From the NCBI RefSeq assembly GCF_020511115.1, contig NZ_JAJAVH010000008.1, positions 124,001 to 188,000 of the forward strand: 64,000 nt of DNA, read 5' to 3'. Origin of the DNA: Luteimonas panaciterrae (GTDB taxonomy: Bacteria > Pseudomonadota > Gammaproteobacteria > Xanthomonadales > Xanthomonadaceae). The position numbers and the translations under genes were made by a program. Each line of letters begins with the position of its first letter. Within the stretch, counting starts at the first letter, position 1. The notes below the pieces were generated by a model, which had not been told where the DNA came from, did no database searches, and saw only the letters and a list, made by a program, of their open reading frames with translations. This document shows, one piece after another, positions 1 through 10,370 of this stretch.

Positions 1-702
1 ATCGGTATCGGTCCAGATGTGCGAACGATAGCTGAGGTAGCCGTTCGGCTTGCCCTCGGTGAACGGTGAATCGGCGAACAGCGCGGTCGCGATCGGCTGC
101 AATGCCAGCGATACGCGGAACTTCTTCACCATGTCGGCTTCGGACACGTAGTCCAGATTTACCTGCACGGTGCAGGTGCGCGTCATCATGTCGAGGCCGA
201 GCTGGCCGACCTTCGGCATGTAAGAACGCATGATCTGGTAGCGCCCTTTCGGCATCCACGGCATGTCCTCGCGCTTCCACTTCGGCTGGAAGCCCATGCC
301 GAGGAAGCCGAGCTGCAATTCGTCGGCGACGGTTTTCACTTCCTTCAGATGCGTCGCGACTTCACTGCAGGTGTCGTGGATGCATTCCAGCGGCGCGCCG
401 GAGAGTTCGAGCTGCCCCGCCGGTTCCAGTGTCACGGAGGCGCTGTCGCGCACCAGCGCGATCACGCGCTCCTTTTCCTCCACCGGCGTCCAGCCGAAGC
501 GCGTCAGGCCCTTGAGCAGGGCTTCGATGCCGCGCTCGCCGTCGAACGTCGGCGGGCGCAGATCGTCGAGGCGGAAACCGAACTTCTCGTGTTCGGTGCC
601 GATGCGCCAGTCTTCCTTCGGCTTCTCGCCCGCGGCGACATAGGCGACCAATTGATCGCGCGCGGTGATGGGCGTATCGCTGACGTGGCTCGGACTCGAC
701 AT
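1..702 (-). CDS. gshA: Glutamate-cysteine ligase (5' part, 3' end beyond window)
   Basis: The 234 codons visible read as the N-terminal half of the plant/proteobacterial-type glutamate-cysteine ligase, which joins Glu and Cys as the first, ATP-dependent step of cytosolic glutathione synthesis. Recognisable family stretches are [10 protein letters not shown] (around residue 40), [16 protein letters not shown] (around 95-110) and [13 protein letters not shown] (around 180-192). The start is the ATG at 700-702 ([11 protein letters not shown]); the frame stays open to base 1, so the C-terminal part lies to the left. No strong Shine-Dalgarno sequence is seen. It is transcribed alone, 156 bp downstream of the response regulator gene, and a 16-bp perfect palindrome lies just upstream of the start. 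Family assignment is firm; the missing half cannot be judged. Confidence 0.93.
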   Translation of the reverse strand, partial: MSSPSHVSDTPITARDQLVAYVAAGEKPKEDWRIGTEHEKFGFRLDDLRPPTFDGERGIEALLKGLTRFGWTPVEEKERVIALVRDSASVTLEPAGQLELSGAPLECIHDTCSEVATHLKEVKTVADELQLGFLGMGFQPKWKREDMPWMPKGRYQIMRSYMPKVGQLGLDMMTRTCTVQVNLDYVSEADMVKKFRVSLALQPIATALFADSPFTEGKPNGYLSYRSHIWTDTD

Positions 703-722
703 GCGGACTGCTCTGGCTGAGC

Positions 723-738
723 GCCTGTCGCGACAGGC
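723..738. promoter_or_regulatory. 16-bp perfect palindrome upstream of gshA
   Basis: GCCTGTCGCGACAGGC is a perfect 16-bp palindrome centred about 28 bp before the gshA start codon, in the 156-bp gap between gshA and the response regulator gene. The position fits an operator for a dimeric regulator overlapping the promoter or leader. One perfect 16-mer palindrome is expected by chance in about 64 kb, so only the location gives it weight. Confidence 0.3.
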
Positions 739-858
739 ACTACGGTGGGGGACGATATGCGGGCCTCCCCCCTGGAAGGCAAGCGGCACTATAGCGACTG
801 GCTTGCGAAACGGCGTTGTGAAGATGGGATACCGGTGTTCCACCGATGGCACATAGGC

Positions 859-1467
859 CTACAACCAGCCTTTCTGCCGCGCCAGCCGGTACGCTTCGAT
901 GCGGTTGCCGACGCCGAGCTTGCCGATCGCCTCCGACAGGTAATTGCGCACGGTGCCGTGCGAGAGCTGCAGCTTCGCGGCGATTTCAGCCGCGGACTGC
1001 CCCTCGCCCGCCAGCCGCAGCACTTGGCGTTCACGGTCGTTGAGCGGGTCGGCGTCGCTCCAGGCATCCACCGCCAATTGCGGATCGATGGCGCGGCCAC
1101 CGCGATGCACCTTGCGCAGCGCCTCGGCCAGGTTCTCGGCCGGCGCGTCCTTGAGCAGATAACCGGAGACGCCAGCCTCCAGGGCGCGGCGCAGGAAGCC
1201 GGCACGGCCGAAGGTGGTGACGATCACCACCTTGGTCGGCAAGGCATGGCGTTGGATGCGCTGCGCCAATTCCAGGCCGCTCAGGCCCGGCATTTCGATG
1301 TCGGTGACCAGGACATCCGGCTTCAGGCGTTGCAGTTCACGCCAGGCACTCTCGCCGTCGGCGGCGGCGCCCAGCACTTCGATATCGGGTTCCAATCCCA
1401 ACAACGCGGTCAAGGCGCCGCGCACCATCGCTTGGTCTTCGGCGAGCAGGATGCGGATCATGTCCAT
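859..1467 (-). CDS. DesR-like LuxR/NarL-family response regulator
   Basis: A 202-residue two-component response regulator. The receiver domain covers residues 4-120, with Asp56 in VTDIEMPG as the likely phosphorylation site and Lys in the LLKDAP loop. A LuxR-type helix-turn-helix covers about 137-202 (LNDRERQVLRLAGEG...TVRNYLSEAIGKLGV). Length and order match NarL/DesR regulators. It is the last gene of a minus-strand operon, 3 bp after the kinase stop, so the pair is almost certainly co-translated. By analogy to Bacillus DesKR and the LiaSR/VraSR group, it probably controls the linked ABC transporter in response to membrane stress. That role is inferred from context. An in-frame second ATG lies two codons in. 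Confidence 0.92.
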   Translation of the reverse strand: MDMIRILLAEDQAMVRGALTALLGLEPDIEVLGAAADGESAWRELQRLKPDVLVTDIEMPGLSGLELAQRIQRHALPTKVVIVTTFGRAGFLRRALEAGVSGYLLKDAPAENLAEALRKVHRGGRAIDPQLAVDAWSDADPLNDRERQVLRLAGEGQSAAEIAAKLQLSHGTVRNYLSEAIGKLGVGNRIEAYRLARQKGWL

Positions 1468-1470
1468 CCA

Positions 1471-2691
1471 TCATACGACGCGTCGCTTGGGTGTTTCCGT
1501 GGCGGCGTCTTCTTCAACGGCGTCCTCTTTGAACGCGGCATCGGACTGCGGCTGCGCCGCATCCGGTTTGACCGGTACGCGTACCTGCAGGCGCGTGCCC
1601 TGCCCTTTGGGCGATTCGATCCGCAAGCTACCACCAAGTTTCGACACGCGTTCGCGCATGCCACCAAGACCATTGCCTTCATCCACGATGCCGCCGCGTC
1701 CGTTGTCGGCGATGCGCAATTGCACGATGCCCGCCTCGCACGCAAAAGCGATCTGCGCATGCGTGGCCTGCGCGTGACGGGCGATGTTGGTGGCCGCTTC
1801 GCGTATCACCAGGGCGAGGCTGCGTTCGATCTCCGGGGGCAGTGCCGGCGGCGCTTCGTACTGCAGATGCACCATCGACGATTCCAGCAGCAGTCGCGCC
1901 GAAGCCAACTCGGCGGCGAGATCGGCGGCACGGATACCGGTCACCGCGCTGCGCACCTCGGCCAGGGCGTGGCGGGCGACGCGTTCGGCTTCCTCCACTT
2001 CGCGGCGCGCGGCCGGCAAATCCCGCTCGAGCAGTTTGCGCGAGAGTTCCAGCTTCAACGTGATCAGCGACAGTGTATGCCCGAGCAGATCATGCAGGTC
2101 GCGACCGATGCGCTCGCGCTCGGCAGTCGCCGCCAGACGCCGCACCTCCTCATGGGAGAGCTTCAGCGCCACATCCTTTTCCTGGCTCTTGCGCTCCACG
2201 TTGACGATGATGCCGATGATCAACGTCAGCACCGGCACCCAGAGCATGGCCCGCAAGGGATAGTCCAACAGCCACGCCACCACGAAGAAGGCGGCGTTGA
2301 GCAACAGCAGATGCCACAGGTAGACGAGCAAGCGACGGTTGTAGGCGCTGCGCAGCATCACGCAGCCGAACACGAAATAGCTGATGCCTGCGGGATAGAC
2401 CGGCATCAGCACCAGGCACAGCACGGCCATGCCTACCGCGTAGAAGTCGGAGGCGCGCCGCGATGCGAGCAAGGTCTTGGCGTAGAGCAGCACGAACACC
2501 GGATAGCTCGCCGCGGTGATCAGCGTCCATCTCCAGGTATAGCCGGACCCGAACAGTGGAGTGATGAACACCCAGGCCGACCATAGCAAGTGGACGCCTT
2601 CGATCCACGGCGATTTGCCCCGGCGCCTGGCTTCGGACACGGCGGAATCCGGCGCGGGAGTGAACCATGCAGAGAGGAAGCGAGGGATCAC
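1471..2691 (-). CDS. DesK-like membrane sensor histidine kinase
   Basis: A 406-residue sensor kinase with about five hydrophobic segments in residues 35-165, then a HisKA_3 dimerisation domain with the phospho-acceptor His200 in RIGRDLHDLLGHTLSL, and a C-terminal HATPase domain (N box REAATNIARHA, G box DNGRGG). This is the NarX/DesK type of kinase that pairs with LuxR-class regulators such as its downstream neighbour. No periplasmic sensor domain is visible, so sensing is probably through the membrane segments. The start is a GTG at 2689-2691; there is no in-frame ATG before the first membrane segment. The tail after the ATPase domain (about 380-406) is acidic and Ala-rich. The preceding ABC permease gene ends 39 bp upstream. 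Confidence 0.92.
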   Translation of the reverse strand: MIPRFLSAWFTPAPDSAVSEARRRGKSPWIEGVHLLWSAWVFITPLFGSGYTWRWTLITAASYPVFVLLYAKTLLASRRASDFYAVGMAVLCLVLMPVYPAGISYFVFGCVMLRSAYNRRLLVYLWHLLLLNAAFFVVAWLLDYPLRAMLWVPVLTLIIGIIVNVERKSQEKDVALKLSHEEVRRLAATAERERIGRDLHDLLGHTLSLITLKLELSRKLLERDLPAARREVEEAERVARHALAEVRSAVTGIRAADLAAELASARLLLESSMVHLQYEAPPALPPEIERSLALVIREAATNIARHAQATHAQIAFACEAGIVQLRIADNGRGGIVDEGNGLGGMRERVSKLGGSLRIESPKGQGTRLQVRVPVKPDAAQPQSDAAFKEDAVEEDAATETPKRRVV

Positions 2692-2730
2692 GGGCGTGGG
2701 CCGGCCGATCGATGTCGCGATGATGCCATC

Positions 2731-3524
2731 TCAGCCATGCCGACGCAGACGCCGCGCCGCCAGCAGCAGGAAGACGACGGTGAAGCCGAGCAATGCCAGG
2801 ACATGCGGCCAGAGCGCGGCGGATTCGAAACCGACGGCCGCCTGCGACAGCTTATTGAGGTGATAACTCGGCCACAGCGGCGCCAGTTGCTGCAGGAACC
2901 GTGGCAGCACCGACAACGGAAACCAAAGACCGGAGAGGAAGGCCATCGGGAGATAGAGCAGATTCGCCATCGCCGGCGCGCCCTGGCCACTGACCAGGCA
3001 ACCGAGCAGCAGCCCCATCGCGCAGAATGGCAGCGTGCCCAGCATGCCGGTGGCGAGCAGGTGCGCGATCTGCAGCGGTTGGAGCCGCACATCCGCGGCG
3101 AACACCGCCAGCACCACCAATAAACCGACGATCAGCCCTGCCACCAGCATCGCCATGATCATCTTGCCGAGCAGATACGCCGCCGGCGGCATCGGTAGCG
3201 CACGCTTGAGCATGAGCAAGCCGTTGTCGCGTTCCAGGGCCAGGGCGATGCCGAAGCCGAACAGGCCAGGCGCCATCACCCCGAAAGTCGCGTAGGCAGC
3301 CAGCAGGTAGCGTGGCGCATCAGGATTGCCATGCCTGCCGCCGAGGACGATGCCGAACATCGTGTAGAACACCAGCGGAAACAGCAGCGTCGGCAACATG
3401 AAACCGGGGCTGCGCAAGTAGCGAAGACATTCGCTGCGCATTTCCTGCAGGTAGGCCTGCAGCACGCGGCTGGCCGGCATCGATGCTTTCGCGGGCGTGG
3501 CGGCGGTCCAGTCGAACGTTTGCA

Positions 3525-3525
<1 letters not shown>
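2731..3525 (-). CDS. ABC-2 type transporter permease
   Basis: A 264-residue integral membrane protein with six predicted membrane spans (for example near 45-64, 73-96 and 122-143, and a final one at about 240-258), matching the ABC-2 permease family that exports drugs, lipids or polysaccharides. Its ATG shares one base with the stop of the upstream ATPase gene (TGATG), which points to translational coupling and a joint complex. The two downstream genes encode a DesK/DesR pair, an arrangement known for transporters that answer cell-envelope or lipid stress. The substrate cannot be read from the sequence. Confidence 0.9.
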
Positions 3526-4451
<926 letters not shown>

Positions 4452-4661
4452 CGTGGTTTCAAAGTGGAAGTCGTGGCGCCAAATTAGGCCGCCGCCCTCT
4501 TTGGAGGCAGTTGCGGCGATCAGCCATCGCGCATGACAAACGTCAGGTGAATAGATGGCCAACCTTGCGTAAGCTTGTCCGGCATCACACCGAGGGGGAA
4601 CTCGGTTGGCGACCGCTGATGCATACCGCCACAATCCGTCTTTTCCCGTTTCCGGATCACG

Positions 4662-5921
4662 ATGAATACTTCCGCCGACCTGCTGAAGGAACTCCGCATC
4701 GACCGCAAGGCACCCCCGCCGCCGCCTTCACGGCGCGGCCTGTGGACGACCTTGATCGTGATCGCCGTCATCGCGTTGCTTGCCGTCGGTGGCTGGCTGT
4801 TCTTGACACGTGACAAGGGCGTCGAGGTACGCACCGCGACAGCCGTGGCGATCGGCAGCGGCGGAGCATCGGCATCCGTGCTCGACGCCACCGGCTATGT
4901 GGTGGCGCGGCGCACGGCGACGGTTTCGGCCAAGATCACCGGCAAGGTGCGCGAGGTATTGATCGAGGAGGGCCAGCGCGTCGAGGAAGGCCAGGTGATG
5001 GCTACGCTCGATCCGGTCAGTGAAACCGCTGATCGCACGCTGGCGTCGGCACAGCTGTCGGCGTCGCAAAGCGAGATCGGGCGCGTGCAGGCGCAGTTGA
5101 AGGAGGCCGAAGTCAACGCTTCTCGGCTGTCGACGCTGGTGAGCCAGCAACTGGTGTCGAAGTCGCAATACGACCAGGCCGTCGCACAGCGCGACTCCCT
5201 GCGCGCGCAGCTGGTGACCGCGCAACGCAACGCCAAGGTCGCGTCGGACCAGCTCGCGATCGCAGACATCAATCTCGACTACACCGTGGTGCGTGCGCCG
5301 TTCGCCGGCATCGTCACCGCCAAGGCGGCGCAGCCGGGCGAAATCGTGTCGCCGCTATCCGCCGGCGGCGGGTTCACGCGCACCGGTATCGGCACCATCG
5401 TCGACATGGATTCGCTGGAGGTAGAAGTTGACGTCGGCGAGGCGTTCATCGGTCGCGTGCAGCCGAAGATGCCGGTGGAGGCCACACTCAACGCCTATCC
5501 GGACTGGAAGATTCCCGCCGAGGTGATCGCGATCATCCCCGCCGCCGACCGCGGCAAGGCCACCGTGAAGGTGCGCATCGCATTGAAGGTGAAGGACCCG
5601 CGCATCGTCCCGGACATGGGCGTCAACGTCAGCTTCCTCGAAAACGAAAAGCCCGCCACCGCGTCGCCGCTGCAGACACGCGGCGTGCGCGTGTCCGCCA
5701 CCGCCATCACGCAGCGCGAGGGCATCAACGTCGCCTTCGCGTTAAAAGGCGGCGACGCTGGCACGGTGGAGCAGCGCGAACTCAAGCTCGGCCGCACGAT
5801 CGGCGACGACCGGCAGGTACTATCGGGCCTGTCGGCCGGCGACGAGGTCATCCTGTCCCCGCCCGCTGAGCTCAAGGACGGAAGCAAGGTCCGGGTGGCC
5901 GGCGCGGACGCCGAAAAATAA
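4662..5921 (+). CDS. MacA/HlyD-family periplasmic adaptor subunit
   Basis: A 419-residue membrane-fusion (adaptor) protein. A single N-terminal membrane anchor spans about residues 29-48; then come a biotinyl/lipoyl-like half-motif (TVSAKITGKVREVLIEEGQRVEEGQVMATLD), a coiled-coil hairpin at about 125-195 and the second lipoyl half plus beta-barrel (DYTVVRAPFAGIVTAKAAQPGEIV). The fold links an inner-membrane pump to an outer-membrane channel. Here the following genes encode an MacB/LolD-type ATPase and two FtsX-like permeases, so it most likely serves that ABC exporter. No outer-membrane factor is encoded nearby, so TolC would come from elsewhere. It is divergent from the ABC-2/DesKR operon. 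Confidence 0.92.
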   Translation: MNTSADLLKELRIDRKAPPPPPSRRGLWTTLIVIAVIALLAVGGWLFLTRDKGVEVRTATAVAIGSGGASASVLDATGYVVARRTATVSAKITGKVREVLIEEGQRVEEGQVMATLDPVSETADRTLASAQLSASQSEIGRVQAQLKEAEVNASRLSTLVSQQLVSKSQYDQAVAQRDSLRAQLVTAQRNAKVASDQLAIADINLDYTVVRAPFAGIVTAKAAQPGEIVSPLSAGGGFTRTGIGTIVDMDSLEVEVDVGEAFIGRVQPKMPVEATLNAYPDWKIPAEVIAIIPAADRGKATVKVRIALKVKDPRIVPDMGVNVSFLENEKPATASPLQTRGVRVSATAITQREGINVAFALKGGDAGTVEQRELKLGRTIGDDRQVLSGLSAGDEVILSPPAELKDGSKVRVAGADAEK

Positions 5922-6013
5922 TTTCGAATCGGGGCTGCGGGATGTCGATTTCCCGTCCTCTCGATCGTCGTAGTGGTTGTGAAGGCCCGGCGGACGCCGG
6001 GAGCGGCATCGCT

Positions 6014-6071
6014 GGGGCTACGTCCTCCAGCCGAGCAATCAACAGCAGCCCCCTGCCGGGGACGTAGCCCC
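6014..6071. repeat. Inverted repeat with 12-bp arms between adaptor and ATPase genes
   Basis: The arms ggggctacgtcc (6014-6025) and ggacgtagcccc (6060-6071) are perfect complements separated by 34 bp. The right arm runs into a second small palindrome (GTAGCCCCGGCCTAC, 6064-6078). The whole structure fills most of the 172-bp gap before the ATPase gene, whose Shine-Dalgarno GAGGTAG follows at once. It looks like a REP/BIME-type element and could stabilise or attenuate the operon mRNA. Confidence 0.6.
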
Positions 6072-6093
6072 GGCCTACATTTGAGGTAGAGCG

Positions 6094-6786
<693 letters not shown>

Positions 6787-6839
6787 GACATTGACTCCCT
6801 CCTCTGCAACGCATGGGAAGGAGAACCTCGGAGGATTCC

Positions 6840-8006
6840 ATGAAGTATCTCCATCTGGTCTGGGCGGAACTGTTCCGGCGCAAGACGCGCACGTTCCTCA
6901 CCCTTTTCTCGATCGTGGCAGCGTTCCTGCTGTTCGGGCTGCTCGACGGCGTGCGCGAAAGCTTCGCAGAGGCCGGGCAGAGCGCGAACGGCGCCAAGCG
7001 CCTGCAGACCGGCGCCAAGCTGTCCTTCATCCAGCCGCTGCCGATGGCGCTCAACGATCGCATCGCGCGCGTCGACGGCGTCAAGGGCGTGGCCTATGCG
7101 AACTGGTTCGGCGGCGCCTATCGGGATCCGCATAACCAAATCTTCAGCTTCGCCGTATCGCCGAACTACCTCGACCAGTTCCCGGAAATCGACGTCGCGC
7201 CGGCCGAACGCAAGGCCTTCGACAGCACCCGCACCGGCATCCTGGTGGGCGAGGATCTGATGCGGCGCTTCGGCTGGAAGGTCGGACAGAAGGTGCCGCT
7301 GCAATCGACCATCTTTCCCAATAGCGACGGCAGCAAGAACTGGAGCTTCGACATCGTCGGCGTGATGCGGGCGAAGGACAAGAAGACCGGCGGCTGGTAC
7401 GGCCAGATGCTGCTGATGCAGTGGAAGTACTTCGACGAGTCCACGCCCTACAACCGTGGCCAGACCGGCTGGTACGTGATCAGCCTCAACGACGCCAACC
7501 AGGCCGACCGCGTCGCCAGGGCGATCGACGCGCTGTCGGCCAACTCCGATCATGAAACCAAGACCCAGACCGAAGCGGCCGCCGCGGCTTCGTGGATGAA
7601 GCAGATGGCCGACATCGGCCTGATCGTCAGCTCGATCATGGGCGCGGTGTTCTTCACCCTGCTGCTGCTCACCGGCAACACCATGGCGCAGGCGGTGCGC
7701 GAGCGGATCCCGGAACTCGCGGTGCTGAAGACGATCGGCTTCTCCAATCACAGCGTATTGTTCATGGTGTTGGCCGAATCGGTATTGATGGTGCTGATCG
7801 GCGGCGTGCTCGGCGTGACGCTGTCGGTGGTGCTGGGACCGATCGTCGGCGGCCTCAGCAACGGTGCCGTGCAAATTCCGCCGGTGGGCTGGAGAAGTTG
7901 GTTGCTCGGCATCGGTCTGATGCTGGGGATCGGATTGCTGGTCGGCGCATTGCCTGCGCTGCGGGCGATGCGATTGAACATCGTCGATGCGCTGGCCGGA
8001 CGCTGA
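6840..8006 (+). CDS. FtsX/MacB-like ABC transporter permease (first of two)
   Basis: A 388-residue permease with one N-terminal membrane span (about 15-35), a long periplasmic MacB_PCD-like domain, and three C-terminal spans (GAVFFTLLLLTGNTMAQAV, FMVLAESVLMVLIGGVLGV and SWLLGIGLMLGIGLLVGAL). Conserved FtsX features include RIPELAVLKTIGFS and the C-terminal PALRAMRLNIVDALAG. The ATG at 6840 is preferred over an in-frame codon at 6813 because GGAGG-like bases (6830-6834) stand just before it. It pairs with the next gene, 12 bp downstream, to form a heterodimeric permease. Confidence 0.93.
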   Translation: MKYLHLVWAELFRRKTRTFLTLFSIVAAFLLFGLLDGVRESFAEAGQSANGAKRLQTGAKLSFIQPLPMALNDRIARVDGVKGVAYANWFGGAYRDPHNQIFSFAVSPNYLDQFPEIDVAPAERKAFDSTRTGILVGEDLMRRFGWKVGQKVPLQSTIFPNSDGSKNWSFDIVGVMRAKDKKTGGWYGQMLLMQWKYFDESTPYNRGQTGWYVISLNDANQADRVARAIDALSANSDHETKTQTEAAAAASWMKQMADIGLIVSSIMGAVFFTLLLLTGNTMAQAVRERIPELAVLKTIGFSNHSVLFMVLAESVLMVLIGGVLGVTLSVVLGPIVGGLSNGAVQIPPVGWRSWLLGIGLMLGIGLLVGALPALRAMRLNIVDALAGR

Positions 8007-8018
8007 GGAGAAATTGAC

Positions 8019-9332
8019 ATGAAGACATTTCTGCGCGTTTTTCTTCTCATCTTGACCGTACTGGTCAGCATCGCGGCCTGGTTGATGCTGCCGTGGTACA
8101 TCCTGCTCGGCATCGCGGTCCTGTTCGTGCTGTGGCTGCTGTTCACCCGGCGCGGCCAACAGACCGGATCTGTCACCCAAGTTGGCCTCAGTACGCTGAA
8201 GCAGCGCATCGCCGCTTCCTTGGTGGTGGTAATCGGCATCGCCGGCGTAGTCGGCGTATTGGTGGCGCTGCTGGCGATGGCCGAAGGTTATCGGGAAACG
8301 TTGCGCAAGAGCGGCAGCGAGGACAGCGCCATCGTGATGCGCGGTGCTTCCGCGGCCGAGGTGATGTCCACGCTCAGCCGCGACAGCATCGTCGCCATCA
8401 ACGACGCGCCCGGCGTCGCCCGTGACGCGCAAGGCCGCGCATTGATCTCGCCCGAGCTGATCGTAGCCGCCAATCTGCCGTTGAAGGACGGCAGCGGTGA
8501 TGATGGCAGCGTGCAGGTACGCGGCGTGGGCGATCAGGCCTGGGCTGTGCGTCCATCCGTGAAGATCGTTTCCGGCCGCAAATTCGAAACCGGCCGCCGC
8601 GAGCTGGTGGCCGGCAGCGGCGCGCAGCGTCAGTTCGCGGGACTCGAACCTGGCCATGTAATCAAGCTCGGCAGCCAGGACTGGACCGTGGTCGGCATCT
8701 TCCATTCCGGTGATGCCATGGATTCGGAAATATGGGGCGATGCCGAAGTCGTCGCGTCCACCTATAACCGTGGCAGCTCGCGCAGCTCGGTCACCGCCAA
8801 GCTGAGCTCCGCCGCCGCGTTCAAAGGGTTCAAGGCTGCGCTCGCCAACGATCCGCGCCTGGATGTGGACACAACCACCACTCTCGAATATTTCAATAAG
8901 CAATCCGAACAGATGACCACCGTCTTGCGCGCGATCGGCATCGTGGTCGGCGTGATCATGGCGCTTGGCGCGGTGTTCGGCGCGCTCAATACCATGTACG
9001 CCAGCGTCGCCGCACGCCAGCGGGAAATCGGCACCTTGCGCGCAATCGGCTTCCGCGGCGTGCCAGTGGTGGTGGCAGTGATGCTGGAAACGCTGTTGCT
9101 GGCGTTGCTCGGCGGCGTGATTGGCGGCCTGCTGGCCTGGCTCATCTTCAACGGCTACACCGCCTCCACCATCGCCGGCGGCGTCGGCCAGCTGACCTTC
9201 CAGTTCAAGGTCTCACCACAACTGCTGTGGACCGGTGTGAAGTGGGCCATGGCGATCGGTTTCATCGGCGGCCTGTTCCCCGCCGTGCGCGCGGCGCACC
9301 TGCCGGTCACCGAAGCATTGCGCAGCGCGTGA
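8019..9332 (+). CDS. FtsX/MacB-like ABC transporter permease (second of two)
   Basis: A 437-residue permease of the same family. It differs from its partner by an extra hydrophobic N-terminal stretch (about residues 5-45, probably two spans) before the usual first FtsX span (IAASLVVVIGIAGVVGVLVAL), then a periplasmic domain and three C-terminal spans ending in FPAVRAAHLPVTEALRSA. The motif AARQREIGTLRAIGFRG is the family hallmark. The ATG has a GAGGAG ribosome-binding site in the preceding 12-bp spacer. It ends the four-gene exporter operon and is followed at once by a strong stem-loop. Confidence 0.93.
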   Translation: MKTFLRVFLLILTVLVSIAAWLMLPWYILLGIAVLFVLWLLFTRRGQQTGSVTQVGLSTLKQRIAASLVVVIGIAGVVGVLVALLAMAEGYRETLRKSGSEDSAIVMRGASAAEVMSTLSRDSIVAINDAPGVARDAQGRALISPELIVAANLPLKDGSGDDGSVQVRGVGDQAWAVRPSVKIVSGRKFETGRRELVAGSGAQRQFAGLEPGHVIKLGSQDWTVVGIFHSGDAMDSEIWGDAEVVASTYNRGSSRSSVTAKLSSAAAFKGFKAALANDPRLDVDTTTTLEYFNKQSEQMTTVLRAIGIVVGVIMALGAVFGALNTMYASVAARQREIGTLRAIGFRGVPVVVAVMLETLLLALLGGVIGGLLAWLIFNGYTASTIAGGVGQLTFQFKVSPQLLWTGVKWAMAIGFIGGLFPAVRAAHLPVTEALRSA

Positions 9333-9349
9333 GGCTGGCAACAGCACAT

Positions 9350-9380
9350 CGCCTTCGCACGCGTACAGCGTGCGAAGGCG
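9350..9380 (+). terminator. Stem-loop with 13-bp perfect stem after exporter operon
   Basis: CGCCTTCGCACGC (9350-9362) and its exact complement (9368-9380) enclose a 5-nt loop, 17 bp after the second permease stop. There is no T-tract, so it may act as an mRNA 3'-end stabiliser or a Rho-associated terminator rather than a classical intrinsic one. Confidence 0.55.
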
Positions 9381-9429
9381 AACCGGCCCGGTTTCGTGCG
9401 ACGATCGCGGTGTCCGAAAAGAAAGCCGC

Positions 9430-9747
9430 ATGACCGAAGACATCCACAATCCCAGCATCCGGCATCTCGACGTTCGCGCGCTCGATGCACGCCTGCACGA
9501 TCTGCAGAAGCGCGCCTTCCAGCACTACGAGGCCGCCGCCGCACATGCGGAGGCCGAGCCTTCGCGAGCCGATGCGATCTATGCCGAAACGGAGCGCACG
9601 GTCGCGCCGTTGATCGCCGAAGCCAGGACCATCAGCGAGGAGCTCGCGCGTCGCCTGCGCGTGCGAGCGCACCGGTATCGGCTTGCCGCGCTCGTGGTCG
9701 CGGTCTTCGGAGTCGCTCTGGCGATCTGGCTGGCGACGAAGGGCTGA
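9430..9747 (+). CDS. Small hypothetical protein with C-terminal membrane anchor
   Basis: A 105-residue protein of unknown function. Residues 1-80 are charged and predicted helical (many Arg, Glu and Ala; possible coiled coil), and residues 86-103 form one hydrophobic segment (LAALVVAVFGVALAIWLA), so it is probably a tail-anchored inner-membrane protein facing the cytosol. The ATG at 9430 is chosen because the upstream codons look non-coding; a purine stretch (aaaagaaag) precedes it. It stands alone between the exporter operon and the convergent MocA/XdhC genes (9 bp to the MocA stop). No family recognised. Confidence 0.65.
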   Translation: MTEDIHNPSIRHLDVRALDARLHDLQKRAFQHYEAAAAHAEAEPSRADAIYAETERTVAPLIAEARTISEELARRLRVRAHRYRLAALVVAVFGVALAIWLATKG

Positions 9748-9755
9748 GCCAAGCG

Positions 9756-10370
9756 CTACGACGGCTGATCCGCATCGAGCCAGCCTCGGGCGATGGCGCT
9801 TTCGACATCGGCTTCGGTGTCGAGATCGAACTCCAGATCCGGCGCACGCAGCGTCCACACCGCGTCGTCGGGCAGCAATCGCAGGCGTCCGCCGAGACCG
9901 TGATCCGCCTGCAACCGCGCGGCCTCGGCCAGCAGTGACGGCGTGACCACGGCCGGAACTCCGCGCTTGTCCGCGTGCGATGTCGCCGCGCAACCCGATG
10001 ATGCGCTGGCAGCACCTGTCAGCAATTGCTGGAGGTGTGTGATTTCGAGTGCCGATTGATCGCAGGCGAGGATCAACGTCGGCGCGCGATGTCCGACCAA
10101 TGCGGCCGCGGCGGCGCGCAAACTACTGGCCATACCGCTTTGCCAATCCTCATTGATGACGATCTCGCAGGCGATGTCCGCCAGCGCGAGCTCGCAAGCA
10201 TCACGATGTGCGCCGAGCACCACCAGCAGGCGTTGCGGATTCGTCCCGGATGCCAGACGCGCGGCGCGATGCAACAGCGTTTCGTCCGCGCGCCGCAGCA
10301 ATTGCTTCGGGCGCCCCAGGCGACGGCTGCCACCCGCCGCCAACACGATGGCGGCATGCGATGCGGTCAA
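9756..10370 (-). CDS. MocA-like molybdenum cofactor nucleotidyltransferase
   Basis: A 204-residue nucleotidyltransferase (NTP_transf_3/MobA-like). The NTP-binding N-terminus LAAGGSRRLGRPKQLL and later LACDQ and DLDTEADVESA motifs match MocA, which attaches CMP to molybdopterin and so makes the MCD cofactor used by XDH/isoquinoline oxidoreductase-type enzymes. Context supports this: it follows an XdhC-like gene and lies 2.2 kb from two Mo-hydroxylase cassettes. The start is TTG at 10368-10370 and overlaps the XdhC stop (TTGA), indicating translational coupling; no in-frame ATG exists before the NTP-binding motif. Confidence 0.85.
   Translation of the reverse strand: MTASHAAIVLAAGGSRRLGRPKQLLRRADETLLHRAARLASGTNPQRLLVVLGAHRDACELALADIACEIVINEDWQSGMASSLRAAAAALVGHRAPTLILACDQSALEITHLQQLLTGAASASSGCAATSHADKRGVPAVVTPSLLAEAARLQADHGLGGRLRLLPDDAVWTLRAPDLEFDLDTEADVESAIARGWLDADQPS

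Noticed and set aside
745-2586. 613-codon plus-strand ORF opposite the DesK/DesR genes
   Set aside because: It mirrors two genes with clear kinase and regulator motifs; its translation is His/Gln/Arg-rich with no domain.
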